In this document: positions 1-8,468 of the stretch, one piece after another | Layout: each line of letters begins with the position of its first letter | Position numbering within the stretch: position 1 is the stretch's first letter | From: Neptunicoccus cionae | GTDB taxonomy: Bacteria; Pseudomonadota; Alphaproteobacteria; Rhodobacterales; Rhodobacteraceae | NCBI RefSeq assembly: GCF_014643735.1 | Contig: NZ_BMKA01000004.1 | Span: 62,001 to 126,000, forward strand | Direction: 5' to 3' | DNA length: 64,000 nucleotides | Made by a program: the position numbers and the translations under genes | Notes under the pieces: model-generated | Told to the model about the DNA's origin: nothing | Seen by the model: only the letters and a program-made list of their open reading frames with translations | Database searches by the model: none

Positions 1-620
1 CGGAAGTGGTAAAAGCTTCCAGCTCCACCCCATTGATGTAGTGTTTTTCCATCCATTCCATCGCGGAAACGGATTTGATCTCGCCGTTCTCCAGAACCTC
101 GCAATCATTCAGATATTCGTTCACCACCCCTTCCGGCGACCAGTTGAAGGAATAGCCCATCAGCCCCGTCGGGTTCTGCGGCAACGCCCCGACCCGCATC
201 TTGCAGGACCGGCAGTCATCCAACCGCGCGATCAGATCGGCCCCGACAATCCCGATAAACCCCGGCGCCAATCCGCATTGGGGGGCCATCAAACGGTGAG
301 AGGATTTCGACATCTCCAGAATAGCCTTGGTGGTCGGCACATCTTCGGTCAGATCGAAGTAGTGAATGTCAGCGGCCAGCGCAGCCTTGGCCAGCTTGGC
401 GTTCAGGTTATAGGGCAGACAAGAGAGAACGGCATCGACCTCCTTAAATGCGGCTTTGATAGCGGTTTCGTCTTGCACATCCGTTGCGCGGATCTCAAAC
501 GGCAGTGTGTGGGTTCGGGCGCTTACGTCATGGGCGATGACGGTGAACCCTGCGTCGTGAAGCAGTTCCGCCGCCAGCGTGCCGATTTTTCCCAAACCTA
601 AAACCGCGATTGTTTTCATG
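1..620 (-). CDS. Saccharopine dehydrogenase / lysine 6-dehydrogenase-like protein (partial, C-terminus off window)
   Basis: The first 206 codons of a gene that runs off the left edge can be read from an ATG at 620 on the minus strand. The product begins with a Rossmann nucleotide-binding motif (GLGKIG at residues 8-13). It also carries the stretch APQCGLAPGFIG, typical of saccharopine dehydrogenase and lysine 6-dehydrogenase family members, in which the fold binds NAD(P) and oxidises an amino acid. It diverges from the Lrp/AsnC regulator at 744, an arrangement that often couples an amino-acid catabolic gene to its sensor. A role in lysine or related amino-acid degradation is inference; the C-terminal substrate domain is not visible. 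Confidence 0.75.
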
Positions 621-743
621 ATGTTCTGTCCTTTTATCTTTGGGCGGGACGTCCCGCCGCCTGTGCTTCTGCAAGCAACGTCGAATATTGCGGTGTTAGA
701 AAAAAGATGCGAAGCTACAGCAAATCGTCAACTATTTGGCATA

Positions 744-1196
744 ATGACAAAATCAGTCGAAACGGAACCGGATATGGACGACATAGACCAAAGACTTCTG
801 GCGCTCCTTGGTAAAGATGCCCGTACCAGCGCGAGCGATCTTGCCGCTACGTTAAAGATATCCCGCGGAACGGTGCAGAACCGGATCGGGCGGATGCAGG
901 ATCAGGGGATCATTAAGCGCTTCACGGTAGAGCTTGGGGACGGGCAGCAGGATCAGCAGATTAGTGCCTTTACCCTCATACGTGTAGCTGCGGATGACGG
1001 GAAAGTCGCAATCGCAGCGTTGAAACGGATCGAAGGTGTGATGGATATTTCCACCCTAAGCGGTGAATTTGATCTGGTGGTGGAACTGCGCACCAGCTCC
1101 CTGCGGGAGTTGGACACCCTGCTTGATAAAATCCGTGCGATTAAGGATGTGGCCCAAACCCAAAGCCATATTCGCCTGATGACGGTCGCTCTTTGA
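744..1196 (+). CDS. Lrp/AsnC family transcriptional regulator
   Basis: This protein of about 150 residues has an N-terminal helix-turn-helix beginning at the family-typical DDIDQRLLALLGKDAR, followed by SRGTVQNRIGRM as recognition helix. A C-terminal RAM-like ligand-binding domain includes the SGEFDLVVELR strand. Lrp/AsnC proteins form octamers that sense amino acids. An open frame continues upstream to 579, but that part overlaps the divergent gene and looks non-coding. I chose ATG 744; ATG 774, just before DDIDQ, is also possible and neither has a strong ribosome site. It is divergent from the dehydrogenase at 620 and probably controls it. Confidence 0.85.
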   Translation: MTKSVETEPDMDDIDQRLLALLGKDARTSASDLAATLKISRGTVQNRIGRMQDQGIIKRFTVELGDGQQDQQISAFTLIRVAADDGKVAIAALKRIEGVMDISTLSGEFDLVVELRTSSLRELDTLLDKIRAIKDVAQTQSHIRLMTVAL

Positions 1197-1217
1197 AGTG
1201 ACTTTGCCAGCCGTGCT

Positions 1218-1925
1218 TCAATCGACGCGAAAGACCGTGCCATCGCCTGCATCGCGGATCAGGTCAACGGTGGTTCCGTCCCAGTGGTAATCCAAATGCC
1301 GCGCTTGCACCGGTGCCTCTGCGAGATCGGGGTAAAACAGTCCGGTGCAATCGCCCTCCCCCCGAACGCTCGGGTAGGCGATACCTTGGCCGTCTGCTGC
1401 ACGGATCGCCGCGCCAAAGGCCTGCGCGGCTTGGTAATCTTCAGGGTCAAGAAGCGCATCGGCCGCCTGACCGCGCAGATCGTAAAGGTCGGCACGTACG
1501 TCCAAAACCAATTCGCGGAATTGGGAGGTCCAACCCGCCGGTTGCGCCGTTGCTGCCATGAACCGTGCGTGGTGGTGGATGGTCTCATAAACCGCCGTTT
1601 CAAAGTCCCGCGCCACATAAAGCACACCGCGCTGGCCATCGGAAAAACGGCTGGGCCTGTCGGTGCTGGTATGGGTGAAGGGCGCCATCAGATAGCTCGC
1701 CCCCTGCCCGCCAACGCGCCGGTGTGGCGGTATCAGATCCAGATTACCGATGGTCTCCATCAGGCGGGGGTTGGTCTTTTGTTCTGCCGAGATCAGCAGC
1801 GGCCAGTCTTCAGGGGCGGCGATGTCTTCGAACAGATCAATCGGGGGATAGACGCTGCGGATAATGCGCACCGCACCCTTCCATTCGATCCGGTTGACGG
1901 GAACATCCTGTGGGGTAATCACCAA
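1218..1925 (-). CDS. RES domain toxin of a RES-Xre toxin-antitoxin system
   Basis: The 235-residue protein matches the RES family, named for conserved Arg, Glu and Ser. An Arg-rich segment around PHRRVGGQG, the Glu in AVYETIHHHARF and the Ser in AYPSVR are all visible. Characterised RES toxins are ADP-ribosyltransferase-like enzymes that deplete NAD+ or modify a metabolic enzyme. The start overlaps the end of the upstream antitoxin gene by seven bases, so the two are translationally coupled, as usual for this module. The gene lies tail to tail with the Lrp regulator. The family call is strong; its cellular target cannot be read from the sequence. Confidence 0.85.
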   Translation of the reverse strand: MVITPQDVPVNRIEWKGAVRIIRSVYPPIDLFEDIAAPEDWPLLISAEQKTNPRLMETIGNLDLIPPHRRVGGQGASYLMAPFTHTSTDRPSRFSDGQRGVLYVARDFETAVYETIHHHARFMAATAQPAGWTSQFRELVLDVRADLYDLRGQAADALLDPEDYQAAQAFGAAIRAADGQGIAYPSVRGEGDCTGLFYPDLAEAPVQARHLDYHWDGTTVDLIRDAGDGTVFRVD

Positions 1926-2329
1926 GCTCCGCGCTCTGCGTCTAGGTAGCGGCGCACCCGCATCAGGTCTGTCAATTCACCGCCGAGCATTACGGACAGT
2001 GCAGAACGGCCATTGAACGCTGCGTTGTCCGCTTTGATCCAGTCATAGCCCCGTTGGGGTTCACTAAACAGCAAACGCAGCGCCTTGTGGATACCCAGAA
2101 GGTTGGACAGACGCGCCTTGGTATCGCGGTCCAACCGCCCAAGCTGACCTGCCTTCCAGCGGCGATACGTGCGCACCGGCAGGTCCAGCAGTGTCGCGGC
2201 CTCTTCGTCAATCACGCCCCATTTTTCAAACAGCGTCAGAACCGCGCGCAACATGGCGGCGGCTTCCGCGTTTGTAATCGGGTCAGGCGCAAAATCATGC
2301 GCCTTGGTTTCCAGTTGGTGCAGCGCCAT
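1919..2329 (-). CDS. Xre/MbcA/ParS-type antitoxin (DUF2384)
   Basis: A 136-residue protein with an Xre-like DNA-binding region (LDLPVRTYRRWKAGQ) and the C-terminal DUF2384 antitoxin fold, including RLSNLLGIHKALRLLF and a late ALSVMLGGELTDL helix. Antitoxins of this family insert their C-terminus into the RES active site and repress their own promoter. A strong ribosome site (AAGGAGG) lies seven bases before the ATG at 2329. The promoter and inverted repeat immediately upstream fit autoregulation. It is the first gene of the antitoxin-toxin operon. Confidence 0.85.
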   Translation of the reverse strand: MALHQLETKAHDFAPDPITNAEAAAMLRAVLTLFEKWGVIDEEAATLLDLPVRTYRRWKAGQLGRLDRDTKARLSNLLGIHKALRLLFSEPQRGYDWIKADNAAFNGRSALSVMLGGELTDLMRVRRYLDAERGAW

Positions 2330-2342
2330 AACAGCCCTCCTT

Positions 2343-2378
2343 ATGGCATCATATAGCGCACATCATGCCATTTGGCAA
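2343..2378 (-). promoter_or_regulatory. Promoter and palindromic operator of the RES-Xre operon
   Basis: On the minus strand a -35 box TTGCCA (2373-2378) is followed after exactly 17 bases by a -10 box TATATG (2350-2355). A perfect 7-base inverted repeat, ATGGCAT at 2343-2349 and ATGCCAT at 2365-2371, covers the spacer and both sides of the -10 box. It is well placed for repression by the Xre antitoxin. The ATG is about 20 bases downstream. Confidence 0.65.
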
Positions 2379-2389
2379 GAAGGTAGAGC

Positions 2390-3694
2390 TCAACCCGCTT
2401 TTGCCGCCAATGCTACCGGAGGGTGGTAGGCGTCATAGGCCCGCTGGATCGCGATTTGATCCGCCACATATTTCGCATCATGCCACACGCCCCAGATAAA
2501 GGACGATCCGCGGCGGGATTGCCACGGCAGGCCAACAAAATACACACCACGCTCCGGTGAGACACCGCGCTGGTGGACCGGTTTTCCATTGTCTTCAAAG
2601 GCGTCAATCTCTAGCCAACTGTAGTCCACCGAAAATCCGGTGGCCCAGATGATTGACGTGATACCGGCCTCCGCAAGGTCCAGTTCCTTGATCGGGTCTG
2701 TCAAACAGGCCGGTTCAGGCCAGCATTTACGCTCTTGCGGGTCTTCGGGCAGGTCGATCCCGTGGCGCGCCACATAGGCGTCTGCTTCATCCAGAACCGA
2801 AGCATGGTTCGCATCCCCGAGCGCAACATTCTTTATTAAATCGTTGGCAAAGTGCAGCTTGCCTCCCTCAAACCGCTCTGTTCTTCCGACAAGCTGCATC
2901 CCGCCCGCTGCAAAGCGGCGGAAATCGACAGTTTTGCCGCCCTTCGCCCCGCTCACCGCGATGGTCACATGTTCGGTTCCGGGTCCAGGCGTCTGCATAT
3001 CCCATTTGCCCAGCACGCCGAGCCACCAGACAAAATCCCGCCCGCGATAGCTGCGCGGCGGGCGGTCGTGGGGACCAACAGACAGGTAAACCTGACGCCC
3101 GGAGTCCATCAACTCCTCAGCGATTTGCGCACCGGACGATCCGGCCCCAACCACCATAACAGCTCCTTTGGGCAACTGGTCAGGATTTCGATAATCATGA
3201 GAGTGAATTTGCGTCAAACCCGCGCTTTGCGGCACCAGTTGCGGGATCAGCGGCTTTTGAAACGGGCCAGTGGCCGCGACGATCCGTTTGGTTTCGATCT
3301 GTCCGGCGCTGGTTTCTACCAGAAAGGCAGATCCGTCAGCGGTGCGACGCGCGCGATGAACTTCAACGCCGCAGCGCACAGGGGCGTTGATCTGCTCGGC
3401 GTAATCAACAAAATAATCGGCCACACCTTCTTTCGGGACGAAAGCTTCGGGATCATTGCCGTCAAATTCACGATTGGGAAAACGGTCATGCCATGCGGGG
3501 CCGTTGGCCACGAGAGAGTCCCAGCGAGCGGTGCGCCAGCGTTCAGCGATGCGATCCCGTTCTAGTACTATATGATCCACCCCAAGCGCACCGAGATGTT
3601 CGCTCATGGCGATTCCGGCCTGACCGGCACCAACAACCAACGTGTCTGTCTTTTCTACGGGCATTCCGGCATCCTTCTGTGTCTGGTTTGACAT
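2390..3694 (-). CDS. CzcO-like flavin-dependent monooxygenase / FAD-NAD(P)-binding oxidoreductase
   Basis: The 434-residue protein has an N-terminal FAD motif (VVGAGQAG) and a second nucleotide motif for NAD(P) (VVGAGSSGAQIAEEL) near the middle. The segment RTARWDSLVANGPAWHDRFP is typical of group B flavoprotein monooxygenases. A late ATGF motif (IIWATGFSVDYSWL) and GVYFVGLPWQ complete the family pattern. Such enzymes oxygenate small organic molecules using NADPH and O2; the substrate here is unknown. ATG 3694 is preferred over GTG 3703 because an AGGG lies about nine bases before it. The gene is single, near the toxin-antitoxin pair, and no partner gene gives a clue. Confidence 0.75.
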   Translation of the reverse strand: MSNQTQKDAGMPVEKTDTLVVGAGQAGIAMSEHLGALGVDHIVLERDRIAERWRTARWDSLVANGPAWHDRFPNREFDGNDPEAFVPKEGVADYFVDYAEQINAPVRCGVEVHRARRTADGSAFLVETSAGQIETKRIVAATGPFQKPLIPQLVPQSAGLTQIHSHDYRNPDQLPKGAVMVVGAGSSGAQIAEELMDSGRQVYLSVGPHDRPPRSYRGRDFVWWLGVLGKWDMQTPGPGTEHVTIAVSGAKGGKTVDFRRFAAGGMQLVGRTERFEGGKLHFANDLIKNVALGDANHASVLDEADAYVARHGIDLPEDPQERKCWPEPACLTDPIKELDLAEAGITSIIWATGFSVDYSWLEIDAFEDNGKPVHQRGVSPERGVYFVGLPWQSRRGSSFIWGVWHDAKYVADQIAIQRAYDAYHPPVALAAKAG

Positions 3695-3937
3695 TGGGGG
3701 CACCCTACGGGGCGGACCGGAAGCTGAAAAACAGTAAATCTTGCACCATTGCTTAGGCTGAAACTAAATGAACACGGCCAGCGGGGTGCTGTGCAGTCCA
3801 TCGGGTTAGGCGTTGACTAATCGAGGCTGAGGCACTCCGTACTTTTCGCCACCGGATAATCCCATATTTCTGGGGCCATAGTGCCAAGGAGCGTGGCCGA
3901 CCCCACCCCCACGCCCGCCAGTTGCAGAGGATCTTTC

Positions 3938-4354
3938 ATGGCCCATACACGTATTCGCAAGTTCAACACATCGGACACCTATCCCGAACAACAGCTCGAC
4001 AATGATCTGTGTCAGGCGGTGGTCACTCAGGGTGGCAAAACCGTCTGGCTGCGCGGGCAGTGTCCGCAAAATCTGGATGACGCCAAGAACATCGACAGTC
4101 ATGATCCGGTGGAACAGACCCATAAGGTGATGCAAAACATCCGGCAGCTGATCCAAGAAGCGGGCGGAGAGATGGAGCACCTTGTCAAAGTGGTGGTCTA
4201 CATCACCGATGTACGCCACCGCGAGGCGGTTTACCGCACAATGGGCGAATACATCAAAGGCGTGCATCCGGTTTCCACCGGACTGGTGGTGCAAGCATTG
4301 GCGCGGCCCGAATGGTTGGTCGAAATCGACGGCACAGCGGTGATACCGGAATGA
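3938..4354 (+). CDS. RidA/YjgF/UK114 family protein
   Basis: The 138-residue protein is a RidA-superfamily member, with the typical QNIRQLIQEAGGEMEHLVKVVVYITD core and a closing GLVVQALARPEWLVEIDG strand. RidA trimers hydrolyse reactive enamine/imine intermediates released by amino-acid and amine metabolism. I could not firmly align the catalytic arginine of the RidA subgroup, so it may belong to another subfamily. ATG 3938 follows an AGAGGA ribosome site. Its stop overlaps the next start (ATGA at 4351), coupling it to the DUF1028 gene. Nearby amine-oxidising genes suggest a clean-up role for imines. Confidence 0.85.
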   Translation: MAHTRIRKFNTSDTYPEQQLDNDLCQAVVTQGGKTVWLRGQCPQNLDDAKNIDSHDPVEQTHKVMQNIRQLIQEAGGEMEHLVKVVVYITDVRHREAVYRTMGEYIKGVHPVSTGLVVQALARPEWLVEIDGTAVIPE

Positions 4355-5025
4355 CCTTTTCTCTTGTAGCCCGCTGCCCTGACACCGGAATGTTCGGTGT
4401 CGCCATTTCGTCTTCGTCGCCTGCGGTGGCCGCACGGTGTTCCTATGCCCGCTCAGGGGTGGGGGCGGTTGCCACGCAAAATGTCACGGACCCGAGCCTT
4501 GGGCCCCTAACGCTCGATCTGATGGGTCAGGGGCTTGGGGCGGAAAAGGCGATTGCGCAGGTGCAGGCGCGGGGCAAATTTATCGAGTACCGTCAGGTTC
4601 TGGCGGTGGATTACGAAGGGCGCACGGCGATTCATTCAGGCCCGAACTCTCTGGGTATCTGGACGCAGGCGATGGCCGAAAATGTCGCCTCGGGTGGCAA
4701 TCTGCTTGCCAATGACACAGTGCCCCAAGCGATTGTGGACGGCTACTTAGCAGCGGAAGGGCATATCGGCGACCGTTTGATTGCGGCGATGCGCGCGGGT
4801 CTGGCCGCAGGCGGAGAGGCTGGTCCGGTCCATTCCGCAGGTATGATGATCGTGGATAAGGTTAGCTGGCCGGTCGCCGATCTGCGCTGTGACTGGACCG
4901 ACGATTGCCCGATCGAAAACATCGCAACCGCGTGGGACATCTACAAACCCCAGTTGGACGCCTATGTGCAACGGGCGCTCGACCCGCGCGAGGCACCGTC
5001 CTACGGGGTGCCGGGCGACGATTAA
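4351..5025 (+). CDS. DUF1028 family putative Ntn-hydrolase-fold protein
   Basis: The 224-residue protein starts MTFSLVARCPDTGMFGVAIS and contains GVGAVATQNVTDPSLGP, both hallmarks of DUF1028. The family is related in fold to N-terminal nucleophile hydrolases and is frequently found beside RidA-like genes, as here. The biochemical function is not established. The ATG overlaps the stop of the RidA gene by four bases. A short gap of 94 bases separates it from the LysR regulator. Confidence 0.8.
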   Translation: MTFSLVARCPDTGMFGVAISSSSPAVAARCSYARSGVGAVATQNVTDPSLGPLTLDLMGQGLGAEKAIAQVQARGKFIEYRQVLAVDYEGRTAIHSGPNSLGIWTQAMAENVASGGNLLANDTVPQAIVDGYLAAEGHIGDRLIAAMRAGLAAGGEAGPVHSAGMMIVDKVSWPVADLRCDWTDDCPIENIATAWDIYKPQLDAYVQRALDPREAPSYGVPGDD

Positions 5026-5119
5026 CCCCTGAAAGCCGTGTCTTCCCCTTGCAAAATCCTGCCCGTATAACAGGGGTATACCCGCTGCACACTGCTGCGT
5101 CTAAGGACTAGGAAACCCC

Positions 5120-6070
5120 ATGCTGAGATTCACTCTGCGCCAGCTTGAATATTTCGTGGCCGTTGGCGAAATGGGCAGTATCGCTATGGCGGCTGAAAAG
5201 GTGAACGTGTCCTCGCCGTCAATCTCTGCCGCTGTGAACCAACTGGAAAAAGAGTTCGGCCTGCCGCTGTTCGTACGCCAGCACGCGCAAGGCCTGTCCC
5301 TGACGCTGGCAGGGCGCGAGATGATGAAGCAGGCCAAGCTGGTATTGGATAACGCGGAAAAGCTGGTGGATCTGGCAGCGGATGTATCTGGCAATGTGCA
5401 AGGACCGCTGTCTATCGGCGTGTTGCTGACTTTTGCCCAGATGGTGGTTCCTGCATTGCGGGCCAGTTTTGAGGCGCTGTTCCCCGATGTACGCGTCACC
5501 CAGCACGAACTTGATCAGGCGCAAATCTTCGCCAAGCTGCGGCGCGGTGAAATTGATGTGGCGCTGACCTACGATCTTGATCTGCCAAGCGATTTGAAGT
5601 TTCAGCCGGTGGCGACCTTGCCGCCCTATGCGATTTTGAAACCCGATCACCCGCTGGCCGTGCGCGCCAGCGTCAGTGTCGAAGACCTGCTGCCCTACCC
5701 GATGATCCTGCTGGACCTGCCGTTCAGTTCGGAATATTTCCTGTCGTTTTTTGGCGCCTCGGGCATCAAACCCAAGGTGGCCGAGCGCACGAGGGATATG
5801 GCGGTGATGCGCAGTCTTGTGGCCAATGGTTTTGGCTTTTCCATCGCGAATGTGCGTCCTCTTAATGATCTTTCGCCCGATGGCAAACCGCTGCGCTTTG
5901 TGCCACTGAACGGGGACGCGCGGCCCATGCAAATGGGGCTTCTTGCCTCTAAGGATGCGGACAGTGCCAGCGTGATCCGCGCCTTCATACAGCACTGCCT
6001 GACTGAATACCGTGACGGGAACCTGCCCGGTCTGAATGTAATCGCCAAAGACACCCCCAAGCCGGATTAG
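5120..6070 (+). CDS. LysR family transcriptional regulator
   Basis: A 316-residue LysR-type regulator. The N-terminal winged helix-turn-helix is visible in FTLRQLEYFVAVGEMGSIAMAAEKVNVSSPSISAAVNQLEKEFG; the rest is a periplasmic-binding-protein-like effector domain. It sits between the RidA/DUF1028 pair and the amine dehydrogenase, all on the same strand, so it probably responds to an amine or its oxidation product. A palindrome with LysR-like spacing (ATTAGG-N5-CCTAAT) lies upstream of the potA-like gene at 8369. Confidence 0.9.
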   Translation: MLRFTLRQLEYFVAVGEMGSIAMAAEKVNVSSPSISAAVNQLEKEFGLPLFVRQHAQGLSLTLAGREMMKQAKLVLDNAEKLVDLAADVSGNVQGPLSIGVLLTFAQMVVPALRASFEALFPDVRVTQHELDQAQIFAKLRRGEIDVALTYDLDLPSDLKFQPVATLPPYAILKPDHPLAVRASVSVEDLLPYPMILLDLPFSSEYFLSFFGASGIKPKVAERTRDMAVMRSLVANGFGFSIANVRPLNDLSPDGKPLRFVPLNGDARPMQMGLLASKDADSASVIRAFIQHCLTEYRDGNLPGLNVIAKDTPKPD

Positions 6071-6161
6071 GCGCGTCCTAAGCAGCGGTTTTGCAAGCCA
6101 GACTGTTGCCCGCCAAACGGGGCAGCTACTCTACGCACAATTCCAGCTTCAGGAGGTGCCC

Positions 6162-8231
6162 GTGCGCGATCCCCGTTATGATATTCTGTTCGAGCCGATG
6201 GACATCGGCCCCGTAACATCCAAGAACCGCTTCTATCAGGTGCCCCATTGTAACGGAGGCGGGTATCGCGATCCGTCAGCAGCTGCGGCCATGCGCGGAA
6301 TCAAATCCCAAGGCGGCTGGGGCGTGGTGTTTACCGAACAATGCGAGATGCACCACACTTCGGAAATTACACCCTTCATCGAATTACGTCTGTGGGAGGA
6401 CAAAGACATACCGCAGCTGCGCAAGATGTCTGAGAAGATGAAAGAACACGGTGCGCTGGCGGGTATCCAACTGGCCTATTCCGGTATCAACGGGCCGAAC
6501 CTCTATAGTAAAGAGGTTCCGCTGGCGGTTTCTGCCATGCCAATCCGTACTTTTACCAATGATCCGGTCCAGGCGCGCGCGCTCGATAAATCGGACATTC
6601 GTGACCTGCGCCGCTGGTTTGTGAATGCGGCCAAACGCTCCAAAGACGCAGGCTTTGACCTGATCTGCCTATATGGCGCCCACGGGTTTGGTATCTTTCA
6701 GCATTTTCTAAGCCGCGCCACCAACCAGCGTAGCGATGAATATGGCGGCAGCTTGGGAAACCGCGCGCGGTTTGTGAATGAAGTGATTTCCGACATGCGT
6801 GATGCGGTCGGGGATACGATGGGGATCACCCTGCGGGTCAGCCTAGATGAAACCATCGGTGATCTGGGCTTTTCCAACGCCGAGGTGCGGGATTTCATAG
6901 AGATGAACCGCGACTTGCCGGACCTTTGGGATCTGGCGCAGGGTACGTGGGAAGATTGCTCCGGCCCGTCGCGGTTCAAGGAAGAGGCCGCGCAGGAACA
7001 GCTCGTTCGGGGTATCCATGATCTTACGGACAAACCCATCGTTGGTGTCGGTCGTTTTACCTCGCCCGATGTGATGGCCAAGATGATCCGCAGCGGCACG
7101 CTGGACTTTATCGGTTGCGCCCGTCCCTCTATTGCCGACCCGTTCCTGCCCAAAAAGATCGAAGAAGGCCGGATAGAAGACATCCGCGAATGTATCGGCT
7201 GCAATATTTGCATCACCGGCGATATGACCATGTCCATCAGCCGATGCACCCAGAACCCGACCTTTATGGAGGAATGGCGCAAAGGGTGGCATCCTGAACA
7301 GATGAACGCCAAAGGGAGCAGTTCATCGGTGCTGGTGGTCGGCTCCGGTCCGGCCGGATTGGAGGCAACCCGCGCATTGGCGGAGCGGGGTTATGATGTG
7401 GCACTGGCCGAGGCTAAGACAGTGTTGGGCGGTCGTGTCACCCGCGAACGCCAGCTTCCCGGGCTAAGTGCTTGGGGACGTGTGGTGGATTACCGCGAAT
7501 ACCAGATCAGCCAGAAACCCAACGTGGAAACCTACTTCGACAGCGCGCTTGATGCCGGAAGCATTCTGGAATTCGGCTTTGAAAACATCTGTATCGCGAC
7601 TGGCGCGAAGTGGCGGAGCGATGGGGTATCGCGCCAGCATGTGGTTCCGATGCCTATTAACGAAGATATGCCGGTCTATACGCCGGATCACATCATGGAT
7701 GGTAAAATTCCGTCGGGCAAAGTGGTGATCTATGACGATGATCATTATTATATGGGCGGCGTTCTGGCAGAGCTGCTGGTGAACGCGGGCTGTGAGGTCA
7801 CGATCATTACGCCTTCGGCCTATCTGTCGGACTGGACGGTTAACACGCTGGAGCAACATGCGATCCACAAGAAGCTGGCTGGCATGGGCGTCAATGTGGT
7901 GCTGAACCGTGGCGTCACGCGCATAGAGGCAGATCATGTTGAATCCGATTGCGTCTATACCGGTATGACGCAGGATTACGGCTGCGATGCTGTGGTTATG
8001 GTAGCCAGCAAGCTGGAAGACAACGGGCTGTACCACGACCTGAAAGCGCGGGAGTCTGAATGGGCGGATGCGGGGATCAAATCGGTGAAGATCATCGGGG
8101 ATGCAAATGCGCCCGGACCGATTGCTTGGGCCACATATGCAGGCCACCGCTATGCACGGGAACTGGACGGCGAAGACATCGGGGATGCCCTGCCGTTCCG
8201 CCGCGAAATCACCGAACTGGCGGTGGACTAA
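6162..8231 (+). CDS. Histamine dehydrogenase-like / trimethylamine dehydrogenase-family flavoprotein
   Basis: A 689-residue enzyme with an N-terminal old-yellow-enzyme barrel, a 4Fe-4S site and a C-terminal FAD/NAD-like domain pair (VVGSGPAG). Counting from GTG 6162, Cys30 in PHCNGGG matches the covalent 6-S-cysteinyl-FMN cysteine of trimethylamine dehydrogenase. Cluster cysteines are 344, 347, 350 and 362; YGAH at 171-174 and Asp265 are the expected catalytic residues. The substrate bowl Tyr60/Trp264/Trp355 of trimethylamine dehydrogenase becomes Gln60/Trp263/Asp354, the set reported for Nocardioides simplex histamine dehydrogenase (Gln65/Trp267/Asp358). This points to oxidative deamination of histamine or a similar amine. 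GTG 6162 has a perfect AGGAGG five bases upstream. The amine importer downstream supports the role. Confidence 0.8.
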   Translation: MRDPRYDILFEPMDIGPVTSKNRFYQVPHCNGGGYRDPSAAAAMRGIKSQGGWGVVFTEQCEMHHTSEITPFIELRLWEDKDIPQLRKMSEKMKEHGALAGIQLAYSGINGPNLYSKEVPLAVSAMPIRTFTNDPVQARALDKSDIRDLRRWFVNAAKRSKDAGFDLICLYGAHGFGIFQHFLSRATNQRSDEYGGSLGNRARFVNEVISDMRDAVGDTMGITLRVSLDETIGDLGFSNAEVRDFIEMNRDLPDLWDLAQGTWEDCSGPSRFKEEAAQEQLVRGIHDLTDKPIVGVGRFTSPDVMAKMIRSGTLDFIGCARPSIADPFLPKKIEEGRIEDIRECIGCNICITGDMTMSISRCTQNPTFMEEWRKGWHPEQMNAKGSSSSVLVVGSGPAGLEATRALAERGYDVALAEAKTVLGGRVTRERQLPGLSAWGRVVDYREYQISQKPNVETYFDSALDAGSILEFGFENICIATGAKWRSDGVSRQHVVPMPINEDMPVYTPDHIMDGKIPSGKVVIYDDDHYYMGGVLAELLVNAGCEVTIITPSAYLSDWTVNTLEQHAIHKKLAGMGVNVVLNRGVTRIEADHVESDCVYTGMTQDYGCDAVVMVASKLEDNGLYHDLKARESEWADAGIKSVKIIGDANAPGPIAWATYAGHRYARELDGEDIGDALPFRREITELAVD

Positions 8232-8242
8232 GCGAAAAACAA

Positions 8243-8269
8243 GGCAGGGGACAACATTAGCCCCCTGCC
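8243..8269 (+). terminator. Hairpin after the amine dehydrogenase gene
   Basis: GGCAGGGG (8243-8250) pairs with CCCCTGCC (8262-8269) around an 11-base loop, 12 bases after the stop codon. No clear T-run follows, so it may be a weak terminator or an RNA-stabilising hairpin. Confidence 0.5.
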
Positions 8270-8368
8270 CGCTATGCCACTGATATGCCCAAGGCATTCC
8301 CCTTGGCTGCCGTTTTCAAAGTGACAAATATCAGCGCGTTTCGCCCGGTTTTCGCACATTAATCCGGC

Positions 8369-8385
8369 ATTAGGTTTTCCCTAAT
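8369..8385. promoter_or_regulatory. Palindromic operator candidate upstream of the polyamine ABC operon
   Basis: A perfect inverted repeat ATTAGG-TTTTC-CCTAAT lies 84 bases before the GTG of the ATPase gene. The layout contains the T-N11-A pattern of LysR-type sites. Binding by the upstream LysR protein is inference. Confidence 0.4.
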
Positions 8386-8468
8386 AACGACTGAGGGAGA
8401 CAATTCTTACCAACAGCTTAACCCTCTCTTACAGTCCTTTTCAACACCACCGCCACCGGGGAGCGCCT

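Noticed and set aside
2390-3694. Flavoprotein as trimethylamine monooxygenase (Tmm)
   Set aside because: The motifs fit the broad CzcO-like group and no methylamine genes are adjacent, so a Tmm label is not supported.
6162-8231. Amine dehydrogenase as trimethylamine dehydrogenase
   Set aside because: Two of the three aromatic bowl residues are replaced (Gln60, Asp354), which argues against trimethylamine as substrate.
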